From NCBI GenBank assembly GCA_027924585.1, contig BSBM01000636.1, positions 6,836,001 to 6,900,000 of the forward strand: DNA of 64,000 bases, in the 5' to 3' direction. Origin of the DNA: Larix kaempferi (Eukaryota > Streptophyta > Pinopsida > Pinales > Pinaceae). The notes beneath the pieces were generated by a model. That model worked only from the letters and a program-made list of their open reading frames with translations. It was not told the DNA's origin and searched no databases. Shown here one piece after another: positions 1-11,708 of this stretch (within the stretch, counting starts at the first letter, position 1; each line of letters starts with the position of its first letter). A program made the translations under genes and the position numbers.

Positions 1-462
1 TTTGGTTTTCACAGAGGTCTTCCAGGGTGGCATCACTATCTTCCAGTCAGTTTTCACCATGTGGGTATGCCCAGATTGATCACAGGAGGACATTTACTGC
101 TTGACTGTCATGGATTCTGAGGACAGTTTTGGTCATTTTCATTATATTGGATATATTTTATTATTTTATTGTGCCTTGGGGATGAGCTAGTAAGGATTAA
201 TACCTCCTAGCCCCACCATGAGCTTATGTTGTCATGCCCTAGCCACCATGAGGTGGATTTTGGGTGCTTATGTTTCTCTAGTGGATGACGTCACCCTCTT
301 ATTGTACCATTTAGTGGGGGCGCTATTGTTATTTTGAGTGATCCATGTGATATATTGTTATGGGTCATCTTAGCCATTGATTGTATGATGAGATCTTTTA
401 ATCTCAACCACTCATTTGATGTAGTATTATAGAGTGGTATAGGGTTTTGGTCTTTATTATCC

Positions 463-469
463 TATATAA
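463..469 (+). promoter_or_regulatory. TATA box of LTR F
   Basis: TATATAA lies before a GA-rich run and a conserved leader that starts about 25-30 bases downstream. The same box and spacing occur in both LTRs of A and in G, so this is the probable U3/R promoter. Confidence 0.6.
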
Positions 470-1047
470 GGAGGAGACCCCCCATTGTAAAGCTGACCTT
501 TGGAGCTCTGGAATATTGGAATAGAAGATTTTTTGTGGAGCACATCTCTCTTGCATTGTGGATTCTCTTGCATATTGAATATACAGTATCTCTTCTATGT
601 ATCATTGTGGATTTTGGTGTTTCTTCTAATCTTTTGACAGGAAAGTCGAATTGGTGGAGAGGAGGGCGACTTCATGAGGGTTATTGTTGGAGGGATCCAC
701 ATAGTCTCTCTTGGGTTGATCTTGTGACAGGGAGTATCATTATTGTATCTTTGTGACATAGTTGATGCTTTCTATTACATCTTTCTACCATTTTCATAAT
801 CATCTTGCTTGACTTGTTTCTTTGATCTTGTCTTGTAGGAGGAGGACGATTTGGCTATCTTGGAGAAGGACGTTTTGGTTGGAGCTCTTGGATCTCACTC
901 TTGAATATACACATAGGAGAATGCTATCAATTTGCAAGGTGGCCATAAGCAATTGAGGTAAGATCTACAAGGTATGTGCCTCTTTCATCCATTCCATCTT
1001 CATTGGTCATAAAACCCTAATTCATTAAAACCCCAATTTTGGTATTT

Positions 1048-2040
1048 CTTAGATCTACTTAGATCTAGCCTTGCTTTTGAGAAGATTTTGAAAACCCACC
1101 TCTAGTTGGATCTATAGTTTGGTGGTGATTGGCTTAAAATTAACCCACTTTTCAAAGCAAAAAAAAAAGCCCTCTTGAACCCAAATCGCACTTCCTAGTG
1201 AGAGGCTTGTTTGGTTAGATCTAGCACATGGGTAGGTGAGATCCCACTTGATTTGCAATCTAGACACTTGATAACCTACCCCCAGATTCTTACTTTGGTG
1301 AAATCTACCTTGTGGACATCTTTCCATGTTTTAAGGGATTAAAACCCCCTCTTGAATTTCTTGGCACCTCAAAACTCAGATCTACTAAGATCTAGCCCTT
1401 GGATTGACTTGATTTTTGGGACATGCATAGATCAGGGTACTAGCTACTTGGATCTACAGTTTGGTAACCATTGGACTTTATTTGGTCCACCAAACCCACC
1501 TTTTAACCCTCCTTGAGCAAAGTCGCACTACCTAGGGAAGGTGAGTTTGTCCACTTTGAGGAAGTGGGTGTTTGGGATTTTTGGAGATTTGGAACGGCCA
1601 TACCTTGAAACCTAGGTCTAGACTATCTTTTTGTCACGATCCTCCTTGGGGGTAGCATTCCTTGTTTCAAGGGATTGTGGTCCGCTTAAGGTTATTATTT
1701 GAAAACCTAGATCTAGCAAGATCCAACCATTAGATCTCATTTAGCCCACTTGACTTGGCTTTTAGGTGTCCCGATCTATAATTTGACATACTTTTTGACC
1801 CCATTAACCCATCAAACAAGGCACTAGTCCTCCACTAAGCAAGTCGCACTCCTTGGGAATTGTGTCAAACCCTAGATCTAGTATGTGGGTACTCCTAGAA
1901 TCAACTTAGATCCATAGATCTAGTCTTTACCTAACCTCTGGTACCAATATTGCACCTAACTTCACCTTGTGGGCCCACTTAAGGCCATTTCACACTTCCC
2001 AAGAAAAGAAGACCCACTTGTGTAAACATATGGTACTATA
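1048..2040 (+). repeat. Three diverged tandem units of about 330 bp in LTR U5
   Basis: Units start near 1050, 1377 and 1708. Each opens with one or two AGATCT hexamers (1051/1061, 1378/1388, 1709), continues with a GGATCTA or similar plus AGTTTGG-like segment, then TCGCACT (1186, 1523, 1844), then a CTTGTGG or AAGGGATT segment. The same architecture occurs in all A-, X- and Y-type LTRs here; in LTR1 units start near 41513, 41840 and 42176. Confidence 0.7.
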
Positions 2041-2401
2041 CCTAGTCATCATACCCCATCATGTGGCCTAAATCATATATAGGTTGAAACATTAACAGTC
2101 TCTTACACACCTTCAACCATACTTCAACTTCTAGGTCCACTTAACCTTGCATTGGTTTCCGTAACTCCTCATTTACTTACCTTAGAAACCTTTGTTTGGA
2201 TCCAATCAACTGTGATTGGTCATAGGGTCTCCCCCTAGGTCTTGTTATACCCTGACCTAAACCCAAGAGTGCCTCGGTTGACGTGACTCCCACCTTACAT
2301 TGGGAACAGTGGCATTTCTTGGGTCACCTCTTTAGTTGCCTATCTCCTCTACCGTCCCGGATGGGATACCTCTAGGGGCAACTACAAGTTGTGTGATAAC
2401 A

Positions 2402-5128
2402 GGTTATTTCCTCACCTAGTCCTGCGGGGCAAGGAGGTGAGATGGAGCAAGGGACAACTAGGCGAATTGTCCCCTAGAGTCTCAAGTTACGGTTTGTCGG
2501 ACACCCAGTCATGGCGGCTCTAGAAAAGATCCTCACGGAGTCTTCTGAAGGCACGGATGTGAGTTGCAAGGTGTATGTTAGATCATCAGTGGTGGTTTCC
2601 CTACACTATACCCATTTGTGTTATCATGGTATGCTCATGTCAGTGGGTCCCGCCTTCCCTGTTTATCCGAAGGGTCACATGGTCTTGGTCCTTGTCTTTC
2701 CCCCGTCCTTCGCCTTGTCTATCCACCTCACCCAAAGTTATCTAAGTGGTCAAGTCTATAAGTTGTGCATAGTAGTTTTGAGTCTTGGTTGGAGGTGGTG
2801 GGCCCAGCTCACCTGGGGCCTATTTTTATTGAGATATTATTTATTTTTTATCACCATGTTGACATTATATGCTTTTAGTAATGTACTAACATAAATAAGG
2901 AAGCCTTGGCACTTCTTGTTGCATACAGGTTTCAGCCATGTCCATTTTGACCAGATTTGACTTGGTCAAACCAGGTTGACTAGGCCAAAAATGGCCTCGG
3001 AAAAAATTTGCGATCAAGATTTCGATTTTGGTCATTACTCATGTCTTGGGGTCCCATATGTGCCTCCAAGTGTCAAATTCAAAAAATGTTGAAGCGTTGA
3101 TGAAGATTTTTAATTATTATTGGTCACCAGGGACCTGTTTTAATTAAAAATCTTTGATCTTGAGCATTCAGTAGTAAATTGTTGGATCGTGGTTGTTCTA
3201 GTGACCATTTCTAATATATTTGGGGTATACAATCGCATTGCAGCAGACGGTTCGTCGATCTGGGCAATATAAATGGGTCAAAAGCACAAAATACATCTTC
3301 AGAAATAAAACCAGCAATTAATTAAATATGGAAAATCAAATTTGGCTAAGCTAACTATTGAAATGGTAAGTGCAATGGTTGGTAAAGGTAAGGGGGTCCC
3401 CTAATGTCATCTTTTCTATGTTTGGACACTTATTTTATGGTGTGGGGACCTCATTTTATCCCAACTTCACTCATGGGACAAATTGGCCCATACTTGGGCA
3501 TTTTTCACTATGTAAAATTTCATTTTTTGCAAATATAATGTAATGAGACTTTGGTTAAGTGATCTAGGGGGCTAAAACAGCCCAAAGACACCCCTAGACA
3601 CTCATTTGCATGTTGTCAGGGCCCCACGAGTGGCCCCTCTCTTCCCCTGGGCGCATGAGGGTAAATTCGCCCCCCCTCTCTAGAGCTCTCCTCCACCATT
3701 CGATTTGGGCATTTGCGAGTTCATCTCAGCCATTAATTTTGGAGGGAGTTAGGTTTTGTTGTGAGCTTTCTCCATAAGAGAAGAGACTCACCCATTTGTA
3801 CTCCTCTTAGCAGTTTGAATACTTGAGACGGAGATTATTGAGAGACATTTCGACCGAGTTACTTGTGATATGGTGTGGGATGTTTGTTGTGTTGATTGAG
3901 AGCATATTTCTGATGCATTGCTGAGTTGTTTTATGGTGTCCCTATCTCTCCTTGGCCATTACGATTTGCAGGTGAAGCTGGCCACTTGAGGAGGACGCAA
4001 CACTTGAGCTAGCAGCTCCATGCTAGCGTTTTCTCTTCAGGATTTCAACAAGGGAAGTAAATTTACAGTTTGTCATTTGCTTTCTTCATCATTTGTCATT
4101 CATTTGCTGGTCATTTCTTGTTGTTTGCCATAGATGCTGATTTATCTCTCTCTGGAAGGTACAAAAACGCATTGGCTCACTGGCTGCACCAAAACGCAAG
4201 GGGAAAACGCACTTCAGCTCAACATTTGATATTCGGGGTTTGTCTTCAACACAGAAACTTCTCCATTTCCATTATTCTAGGTACAAAATCCTTGCTTGTT
4301 TCTCATATTTTGTTTTCACTGTAAATGTTAAGCTGCAACACACTAAAATAAACCCTAAACTAAAAAATACAAAATTTCACCGTTAGAAACCAAGTTTTAT
4401 TGCAAACCCGCTTCTATTATAATTTTCAGAGTCCAAATCCAAAATTATAGATCATTCCGACTCCATTTACCCTTCCCTAGAGGCACTAGTCAATTTCTGA
4501 ATTCACCCTCCTTGGGCAAACTGCCCAATCATGCAGCTAGGGTCTTTTTCTTGGTTTTGGGTGTGCTTGATTTGTGTTCTAGTTGCTATATTAATATCAA
4601 AAATCAAGTTCTTGTTTGCTAGAAGTGTCTTAAAACGTTAATTTGTCGCTGCCCTAGGTCCACTGAGCATTTTAATCAATCCTCTTCCTTGGGAAGTATT
4701 GTAGCCTTTCATCACTTCTAGTTTAGTTTATATCCTTCGCTGATTTCCAGCCACATAATTGCTGATCTAATCCATCTAATTCATTACATTAAATTGCTGG
4801 TCACTTTCCATTACAGGCTTACTTCATACTTCTGTCCAATCTCCGGCTAGAATTGAGCTTAGGGTCCAATTGATACTCATCTCTTGTTTGCATCTGCCTA
4901 TCTTTAGGATTTGGGTGTCCATTTTGTCTCTCAACCATCACTGGTTGAGTGGGGTCTCCCCCTTGACTTGGTTACTTGCCTTGTCTGAAGCGACAAACGC
5001 CTCGTCCGGTGTGACGACCGTTCTTTGAACGGTGGACTTGGTTTTTGTAGGTTTCACCTACCTGGCTGCTTTCCCTCTACCATCCCGGACGGGATATCCT
5101 TAGTAGTAGCTAGAGCTAGAGTGATAAG
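2402..5128 (+). repeat. 5' LTR of element E (left part lost behind F)
   Basis: It aligns base for base, with scattered differences, to 9042-11708 plus 26095-26188. It ends TGATAAGA where the other copy has TGATAACA, so the terminal inverted repeat is mutated. The TATA region near 3767 reads TCCATAAG where the 3' LTR has TCTATAAG, suggesting a weakened promoter. Short open frames here are not conserved between the copies and are not genes. Confidence 0.88.
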
Positions 5129-5132
5129 ATTT

Positions 5133-5150
5133 TTGGCGTCGTTGTCGGGG
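5133..5150 (+). other. Primer-binding site of E (tRNA-Asp type, decayed)
   Basis: TGGCGTCGTTGTCGGGGA begins four bases after the LTR. It differs from the perfect tRNA-Asp complement seen in A and Y at two positions, both C to T, one of them in a CpG. This fits decay of a methylated copy. Confidence 0.85.
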
Positions 5151-5459
5151 AGGTAGAGGCTTACCCAGTGGTTTTAGAGTTTGAGTCTTTTTGTCGTTTT
5201 TCTTTTCATCATCACATCTATACTTAGACTCTGTTGGCTGATTTCCATTTTCATAATTTATTACAGCCAACATCATTTTGTTTCACTCTCCACTCCCCTT
5301 TGACATCTTACCTTTGGTGAACAAGGTTCCTAGTTCACCTGGCGACTCCACCCGGTAGCTCCACTGGAGGCCAAACCCATCCATACACCCTTAGAAGCTC
5401 AGATCATTCTGATACTTTACATCTGACTCCACTGGGGAATCTTAAATGCATAATTCATA
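5151..5459 (+). other. 5' leader of E internal region
   Basis: This is an untranslated leader between PBS and the start codon. It contains CCTGGCGACTCC near 5339 and GACTCCACTGGGGA near 5423, the same motif block found downstream of the PBS in A, X and Y. No open frame of note. Confidence 0.6.
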
Positions 5460-7475
5460 ATGGACCCAGATCTTCTTCGTGATCTTAAGCAGGCCGTAAA
5501 AGATTTGCAAGAGTGTCATGAAAGAAATTCAAGATTTAGGGATGAGGATAATTATCAAAATTATTATGGGTATGAACCTGCATATCAAGATCTTTATGAC
5601 ATCCATCGTTTGCCTCGTCCATCTAATAATTTTTCCCCAAACATCCTAAGCGAACCAATTAGAAAATATAAAACCCAAACAAGGACTTTGCTGAATGATC
5701 CTCGTCCAACTCAAGCAACTAGAGCCTTTAGGAAACCCAAGCCATCCCCTTCTGATTTCTCCGAAATATATGGGGCACCTCATCTTATGCCAAATGGATA
5801 CAGTAGGAGGTTGCCTCGTTTTGATGGAAATAATGGAACATCCATTGAAAGACATTTAGATGTCCTCTGGGACTATATGGAATCTCTGGGTGCTGACGGC
5901 GAGGATGTATATATGCGAGCCCTTGGTGTGTCCCTGGAAGGGGATGCCCAAATATGGTTTGATCATTTAGTCCCAGGATCCATCACTGGGTATGACATGT
6001 TCATCGACTTGTTAATAAGTGAGTGGGGAGAGAGTATTAATGATTCCATGGAAGAACAGTCAGACAATGAATGTCTTGATGAAAACTAACTTGATGAAGA
6101 TGATCAAAATCATACTGATAATGAAATAAATAATGATTATCTTTATCCAATTGATTCCTCTTTTCCTAAGCCAGTAGGGTCTCACGAGAAAATAATGTGT
6201 GACAATGAGCAAACTTCAACTCCTCAGGATTATTGCCTCAACATTGACATAGGAGGGGAACTTATCAAAATCCTGTCATCATTACCTGAAGAAGTCACAG
6301 ATGAAGAGGAGGATACCAATGGTTTCCATCAGGAAGCATCCATGGTTGAGTCTTCTTTTAGTGAATCCTTTGAAAGTGATTTTGAGATGCCTTTTCAAAA
6401 TCCTTATGTAATTAACGATATTTCTGATCATAATATTGAAGAAGAAGAGAGTAGTGACAACAACCAAGTTTCTTTAGAAACCAATGATCATTTTGTTTTT
6501 AGAGATCAATATTATGAAAATGATCAAGTGGCTGTTAATGAGTTTGTCAATACGATCCCTGATAAGTTATCATCGTATGAAATTAATGACAAATCAATTA
6601 AAGAGAAATCGAATGATAAGGATGGTTTAGTGAATCAAGTTGATCAAAAGTTTTCCTTAAACCAATATCTTGCTGATTATGGGAAGCTCAGAAATAATCC
6701 TTCACTTAACTCATCAAATGTTTATATTTTTCCCAATTCCTTTCTTGATCAGGATTGCTTATTTCAATGTTTGGGGTTGGGTGATCGCAATAAGTTCTTT
6801 CCTTTTTGGCAAAATTCAAGGTCAATCAATTCTCAATCCACCCTCCCATCCCAACTTTTCGAATCTTCTTTGGGTTTGTGGTCTGATCAATCTTTGATTT
6901 TTGAAGATTTCATGAGTAGAGGTAAAGCACTTCATTTCATTTCCCAATCACCTTTGATGAATAACATTTTTCATTCGTTCAATCATTTTCATTGGTGGCT
7001 GGAAAAGTTATATAAAGATCAATTTCACCGTTTCTCCATCTTTGAGCAACAAGTGGGGCTAATCTCGATTTTAATTTTATTTCACAATTTATCCCTACTT
7101 GGTTTGTACATCATTCCTCGAGTAATCAGAATTGAGTGTCCTAGTCAGGTAGATGAGGAAGGTAGTTTGAAACAAGGGGAGTTGAATTTATTATCGCATC
7201 TTTTCCTTCCATACATGTTGAGCAATAACTTGCATAGTTTTTATGATCCGATTAATATTCTGATGGAGGATGTTCACATCAACCAAACTCCCCCTTGCCA
7301 TGGATTCATCTTGCACCAATCTAAGCCTATCTTGAATTTTGAACAAGTTAGGATGGCCATGATCCTAAATTCTTTAATCTCTAGTCTAGTCTTGACTTGT
7401 TCTGCTAAACAACACCAAGGAAGAACTATTGATCTTTTGGATGAGTGGTTGCATTGGATCTATGATTTAACTTAG
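5460..7475 (+). pseudogene. Half-Gag plus novel C-terminal domain protein, one in-frame stop
   Basis: The frame opens at ATG 5460 and stays open for 672 codons to the stop at 7473-7475, except for a single TAA at 6087-6089. Residues about 106-190 match the first half of the retrotransposon Gag domain (RLPRFDG, EDVYMRAL, WFDHL, GYDMF) and align with Y and X Gag. The second half of the Gag domain, present in Y, is absent. An acidic Asn/Asp/Glu-rich linker follows. The last 245 or so residues align with the X1 protein: shared motifs are LPSQLF, WWLEK, KDQFH, FSIFE, FYDPI and DEWLHWIYD, with two hydrophobic stretches. I do not recognise this domain. No zinc knuckle, protease or RT is seen. The single stop suggests recent loss or a translation bypass; the context is not a known plant-virus readthrough motif. 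Confidence 0.75.
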
Positions 7476-7764
7476 TACTTCTCTGAATTGGTTAGCGTAG
7501 GGTAGGTAAATTGAATAAAATCCCGTGATCAGTAGTAGCTTGTCGTCATTTTTTGTTTTGTTTTTTTTTCTCACCTTTGACGTCCTTTTTCTTTTTGGGT
7601 TTGTGTTTGTAGCCTAGTTTTCCTTTCTTTGTTTTTCACCTTTTACACCTTATGTGTCGGCATAACACAATATATAAAAAAAAAAAAATTAAATGCTGTA
7701 GAGTACATTTCATTGTTCACATCTTTCCATTTCAGCATTATCATTTTGTTTATATTTCTACTGG

Positions 7765-7802
<38 letters not shown>

Positions 7803-7995
7803 ATGTCCTGACGAGCGGCCTGCAGAGATTGGTATAGCGTCTGCATTTTACAAGGATAGGTACATGTATGATGATGATGCAGATAGCATGTATGTGCATG
7901 CGCTTTGATGATGATGAGAGGGGTGCTACGGACCAGAGATTCTGTGGTTCTAAAGCACTCTCTCCCTTAGAGCACTTGTCCCAGCTGGATCCAGA
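7476..7995 (+). other. 3' untranslated part of E internal region
   Basis: No gene. It begins with a short motif (GTTAGCGTAGGGTAGGTA near 7492) that also follows the X gene. It contains a TA dinucleotide run and ends with the 64-nt conserved block at 7932-7995 that precedes the 3' LTR in all families here. Confidence 0.7.
7768..7799. repeat. TA dinucleotide microsatellite
   Basis: About 16 TA units in a row. The overlapping short open frames on both strands are low-complexity artefacts. Confidence 0.95.
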
Positions 7996-10900
7996 TGTTA
8001 TCACATCCATGTTAGTTAAAGCTACCATGCTGCAGATTGTGTGGTCGGGGACCATATTACATTTTTTTTCTAGATCAGAGACCAAATGCATTTGGAGGGG
8101 GCATTCATTGTATTCAAATTGCCCCGAGCAGAGATATCAGAGGGGACAGATTGTTTTGTACTGGTCCAGAGCTACTACAGAGCAGTGATTGCAGGGTCCC
8201 CCTTCCTTGCCGAGCTTTGCATGATCCCATTGAGGGAGTTACTTAGCCATATTGTGATGAGAGCATTACAGAGTATTGCTGGTTTGCCACTTATTGCCCG
8301 AATTCAGCAGAGGTTCAGCTTCAGGTTCAGCTTCAGCAACAGGTATATGGTATGGCAGGTATAGCACTTTATGGATTATGCTCATGATCTCGATTCTTTA
8401 TTATGATGTGTATGGCCCTTGGTGATGTCAGTCCACCTTTTTCAGTAGGCTCTTGTTTATGCACACTAGTTCCTGTCCCCATTATCGGTATAGACTTGGT
8501 CATTACTCCTCCTAGGAAGCTAACTTTGGTTCCACCTGTCACTTTCTTCCAACCATCCGACTCATCCATTTTTTGTTTTCCCTGACTTGGACCTTGATAT
8601 GTGGCCTTGAGGACCCCTTCCCCATTGACCTCTGAGTATGCCATGACTCCCTGTTTATTGTGCCTCAGCTCTTTAGTGTGTGAGATGCATTCTCAAACCT
8701 GGGATTTGCTCCTGTCGGTTGCCCCCGATGTTGCAATGCAGTATAGGATTGCGATTGTGTAGACTCACCGGGTGTTCCCCATTGGTCATCGAAGCATGTA
8801 AACTTGCCCCCATTACTTTGTAGTATGAGCACCTTGTTATATCTTTTGAGATATGTATGTAGCCCAAAAAGGGCCATGAAATGTAATGCAATGAAATGAA
8901 ATGTAAATGAAGCCAAAAATAGCTATCTGAATGTAAAATCAAGCCAAAAAGGCTAAGTATGAAAGTTAAATGTAAAGTCCAAGAATGTGTTTCTTAACAC
9001 ACACACGGACACAGGTCATCCATATATATCAGAGCATTGTAATGGTTATTTCCTCACGTAGTCCTGTGGGGCAAGGAGGTGAGATGGAGTAAGGGAATGC
9101 AATGTGAATTGTCCCCTAGAGTCTCAAGTTATCAAGTTACGGTTTGCCGGACACCCAATCATGGCGGCTCTAGAAAAGATCCTCACGGAGTCTTCTGAAG
9201 GCACGGATGTGAGTTGCAAGGTGTATGTTAGATGATCAGTGGTGGTTTCCCTGCACTATACCTATTTTTGAGGCACCGCCCTTCCCTTTGTGTTATCATG
9301 GTATGCTTATGTCAGTGGGTCCCGCCTTCCCTGTTTATCCAAAGGGTCACATGGTCTTGGTCCTTGTCTTTCCCCCATCCTTCGCCTTGTCTATCCACCT
9401 CACCCAAAGTTAGCTAAGTGATCAAGTCTATAAGTTGTGCATAGCAGTTTTGAGTCTTGGTTGGAGGTGGTGGGCCCACCTCACCTAGGGCCTATTCTTA
9501 TTGAGATATTATTTATTTTTGATAACCATGTCGGCATTATATGTTTTTAGTAATGTACTAACATAAATAAAGAAGCCTTGGCGCTTCATGTTGCATACAG
9601 GTTTCAGCCATGTCCATTTTGACCAGATTTGACTTGGTCAAACCAGGTTGACTAGGCCAAAAATGGCCCCGGAAAAAAGTTGCGATCAAGATTTCGATTT
9701 TGGTCATTTATAATGTCTTGGGGTCCCATATGCGCCTCCAAGTGTCAGATTCAAAAAATGTTGAAGCGTTGATGAAGATTTTTAATTATTATTGGTCACT
9801 AGGGACCTGTTTTAATTAAAAATCTTTGATCTTGAGCATTCAGTGGTAAATTGTTGGATCGTGGTCGTTCTAGTGACCATTTCTAATATATTTGGGGTCT
9901 ACAATCACATTTCAGCAGACGGTTCATCGATCCGGGCAATATAAGTGGGTCAAAAGGGCAAAATACATCTTTAGAAATAAAACCAGCAATTAATTAAATA
10001 TGGAAAATCAAATTTGGCTAAGGTAGCTATTGAAATGGTAAGTGCAATGGTTGGTAAAGGTAAGGGGGTCCCCTAATGTCATTTTTGCTATGTTTGGACA
10101 CTTAATTTATGGTGTGGGGCCCTCATTTTATCCCAGCTTCACTCATGGGACGAATTGGCCCATACTTGGGCATTTTTCACTATGTAAAATTTCATTTTTT
10201 GCAAATATAATGTAATGAGACTTTGGTTAAATGATCTAGGGGGCTAAAACAGCCCAAAGACACTCCCTAGACACTCATTTGCATGTTGTCAGGGCCCCAC
10301 GAGTGGCCCCTCTCTTCCCTTGGGCGCATGAGGGTAAATTCGCCCCCCCTCTCTAGAGCTCTCCTCCACCATTCGATTTGGGCATTTGAGAGTTCATCTC
10401 AACCATTGATTTTGGAGGGAGTTATGTTTTGTTGTGAGCTTTCTCTATAAGAGAAGAGACTCACCCATTTGTACTCCTCTTGGCATTTTGAATACTTGAG
10501 ACTGAGATTATTGAGAGACATTTCTTCCGAGTTGCTTGTGATATGGTGTGGGATGTTTGTTGTGTTGATTGAGAGCATATTTCTGATGCAATGCTGAGTT
10601 GTTTTATGGTGTCCCTATCTCTCCTTGGCCATTACGATTTGCAGGTAAAGCTGACCACTTGAGGAGGACGCAACACTTGAGCTAGCAGCTCCATGCTAGC
10701 ATTTTCTCTTCGAGATTTCAACAAGGGAAGTAAATTTACATTTTTCATTTGCTTTCTTCATCATTTTTCATTCATTTGCTGGCCATTTCTTGTTGTTTGC
10801 CATAGATGCTGATTTATCTCTCTCTGGCAAGTACAAAAACGCATTGGCTCACTGGCTGCACCAAAACGCAAGGGGAAAACGCACTTCAGCTCAGCATTTG

Positions 10901-11708
10901 ATATTCGGGGTTTGTCTTCAACATAGAAACTTCTCCATTTCCATTATTCCAGGTACGAAATCCTTGCTTGTTTCTCATATTTCGTTTTCACTGTGAATAT
11001 TAAGCTGCAACACACTAAAATAAACCCTAAACTAAAAAATACAAAATTTCACCGTTAGAAACCAAGTTTTATTGCAAACCCGCTTCTATTTAATTTTCAG
11101 AGTCCAAATCCAAAATTATAGATCATTCCGACTCCATTTACCCTTCCCCAGAGGCACTAGTCAATTTCTGAATTCACCCTCCTTGGGCAAACTGCCCAAT
11201 CACGCAACTAGGGTCTTTTTATGGGTTTTGGGTGTGCTTGATTTGTGTTCTAGTTGCTATATTAATCTCAGAAATCAAGTTATTGTTTGCTAGAAGTGTC
11301 TTAAAACGTTAATTTGTCACTGCCCTAGGTCCACTAAGCATTTTAATCAATCCTCTTCCTTGGGCAGAATTGTATACTTTCATCACTTCTAGTTTAGTTT
11401 ATATCCTTCGCTAATTTCCAACCACATAATTGTTGATCTAATCCATCTAATTCATTACATTCAATTGCTGGTCACTTTTCATTACACGCTTACTTCATAC
11501 TTTTGTCCAATCTCTGGCTAGAATTGATCTTAGGGTCCAATTGATATTCATCTCTTATTTGCATATGCCTATCTTTTTGGGATTTGGGTGTCCATTTTAT
11601 CTCTCAACCATCACTGGTTGAGCGGGGTATCCCCCCTGACTTGGTTACTTGCCTTGTCTGAAGCGACAAACGCTCCATCCGATGTGACGACCGTTCTTTG
11701 AATGGTGG
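7996..11708 (+). repeat. 3' LTR of element E, part 1
   Basis: Starts TGTTATCACA directly after the conserved GGATCCAGA end of the internal region. It matches 2402-4999 from about 9042 on. It is broken at 11708 by element A and resumes at 26095; joined, it is about 3.8 kb. TCTATAAG near 10443 is an intact TATA-like box, followed by a GA-rich start region. The first 1 kb (7996-9041) has no counterpart inside the window. It includes A-rich inverted repeats such as GCCAAAAAGGC near 8944. Confidence 0.88.
11704..11708. other. Target-site duplication of A, left copy
   Basis: GGTGG here and at 26090-26094 flank element A exactly. Removing A and one copy restores the E LTR as seen near 5030. Confidence 0.95.

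Larger units (their letters stand above)
1..2401 (+). repeat. Element F: right part of an A-type LTR (solo or 3' LTR)
   Basis: The stretch matches the reverse complement of the LTRs of element A from about 14120 down to 11709 and ends in GTGTGATAACA, so it is the 3' part of a plus-strand LTR cut by the window edge. It sits inside the 5' LTR of element E: sequence from 2402 on matches the 3' LTR of E from about 9042. The base run GGTTA follows the LTR end and is also present at the uninterrupted site in the other E LTR, as expected for a 5-bp target duplication. Whether F is a solo LTR or the 3' LTR of a full element lies outside the window. Identity to A is clearly lower than between A's own LTRs, so F is an older insertion than A. 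Confidence 0.9.

Noticed and set aside
2511-2894. 127-codon plus-strand open frame in E 5' LTR
   Set aside because: The equivalent stretch near 9160-9413 of the 3' LTR is broken into short frames. No domain, and it lies in LTR sequence.
6087-6092. TAA stop as programmed readthrough in the E gene
   Set aside because: The following codon (CTT) does not fit the known plant-virus readthrough contexts, and X has no stop there. A plain nonsense mutation is simpler.
7643-8091. Overlapping small frames around the TA microsatellite
   Set aside because: Repeats of Tyr-Ile codons from the TA run on both strands; low complexity.
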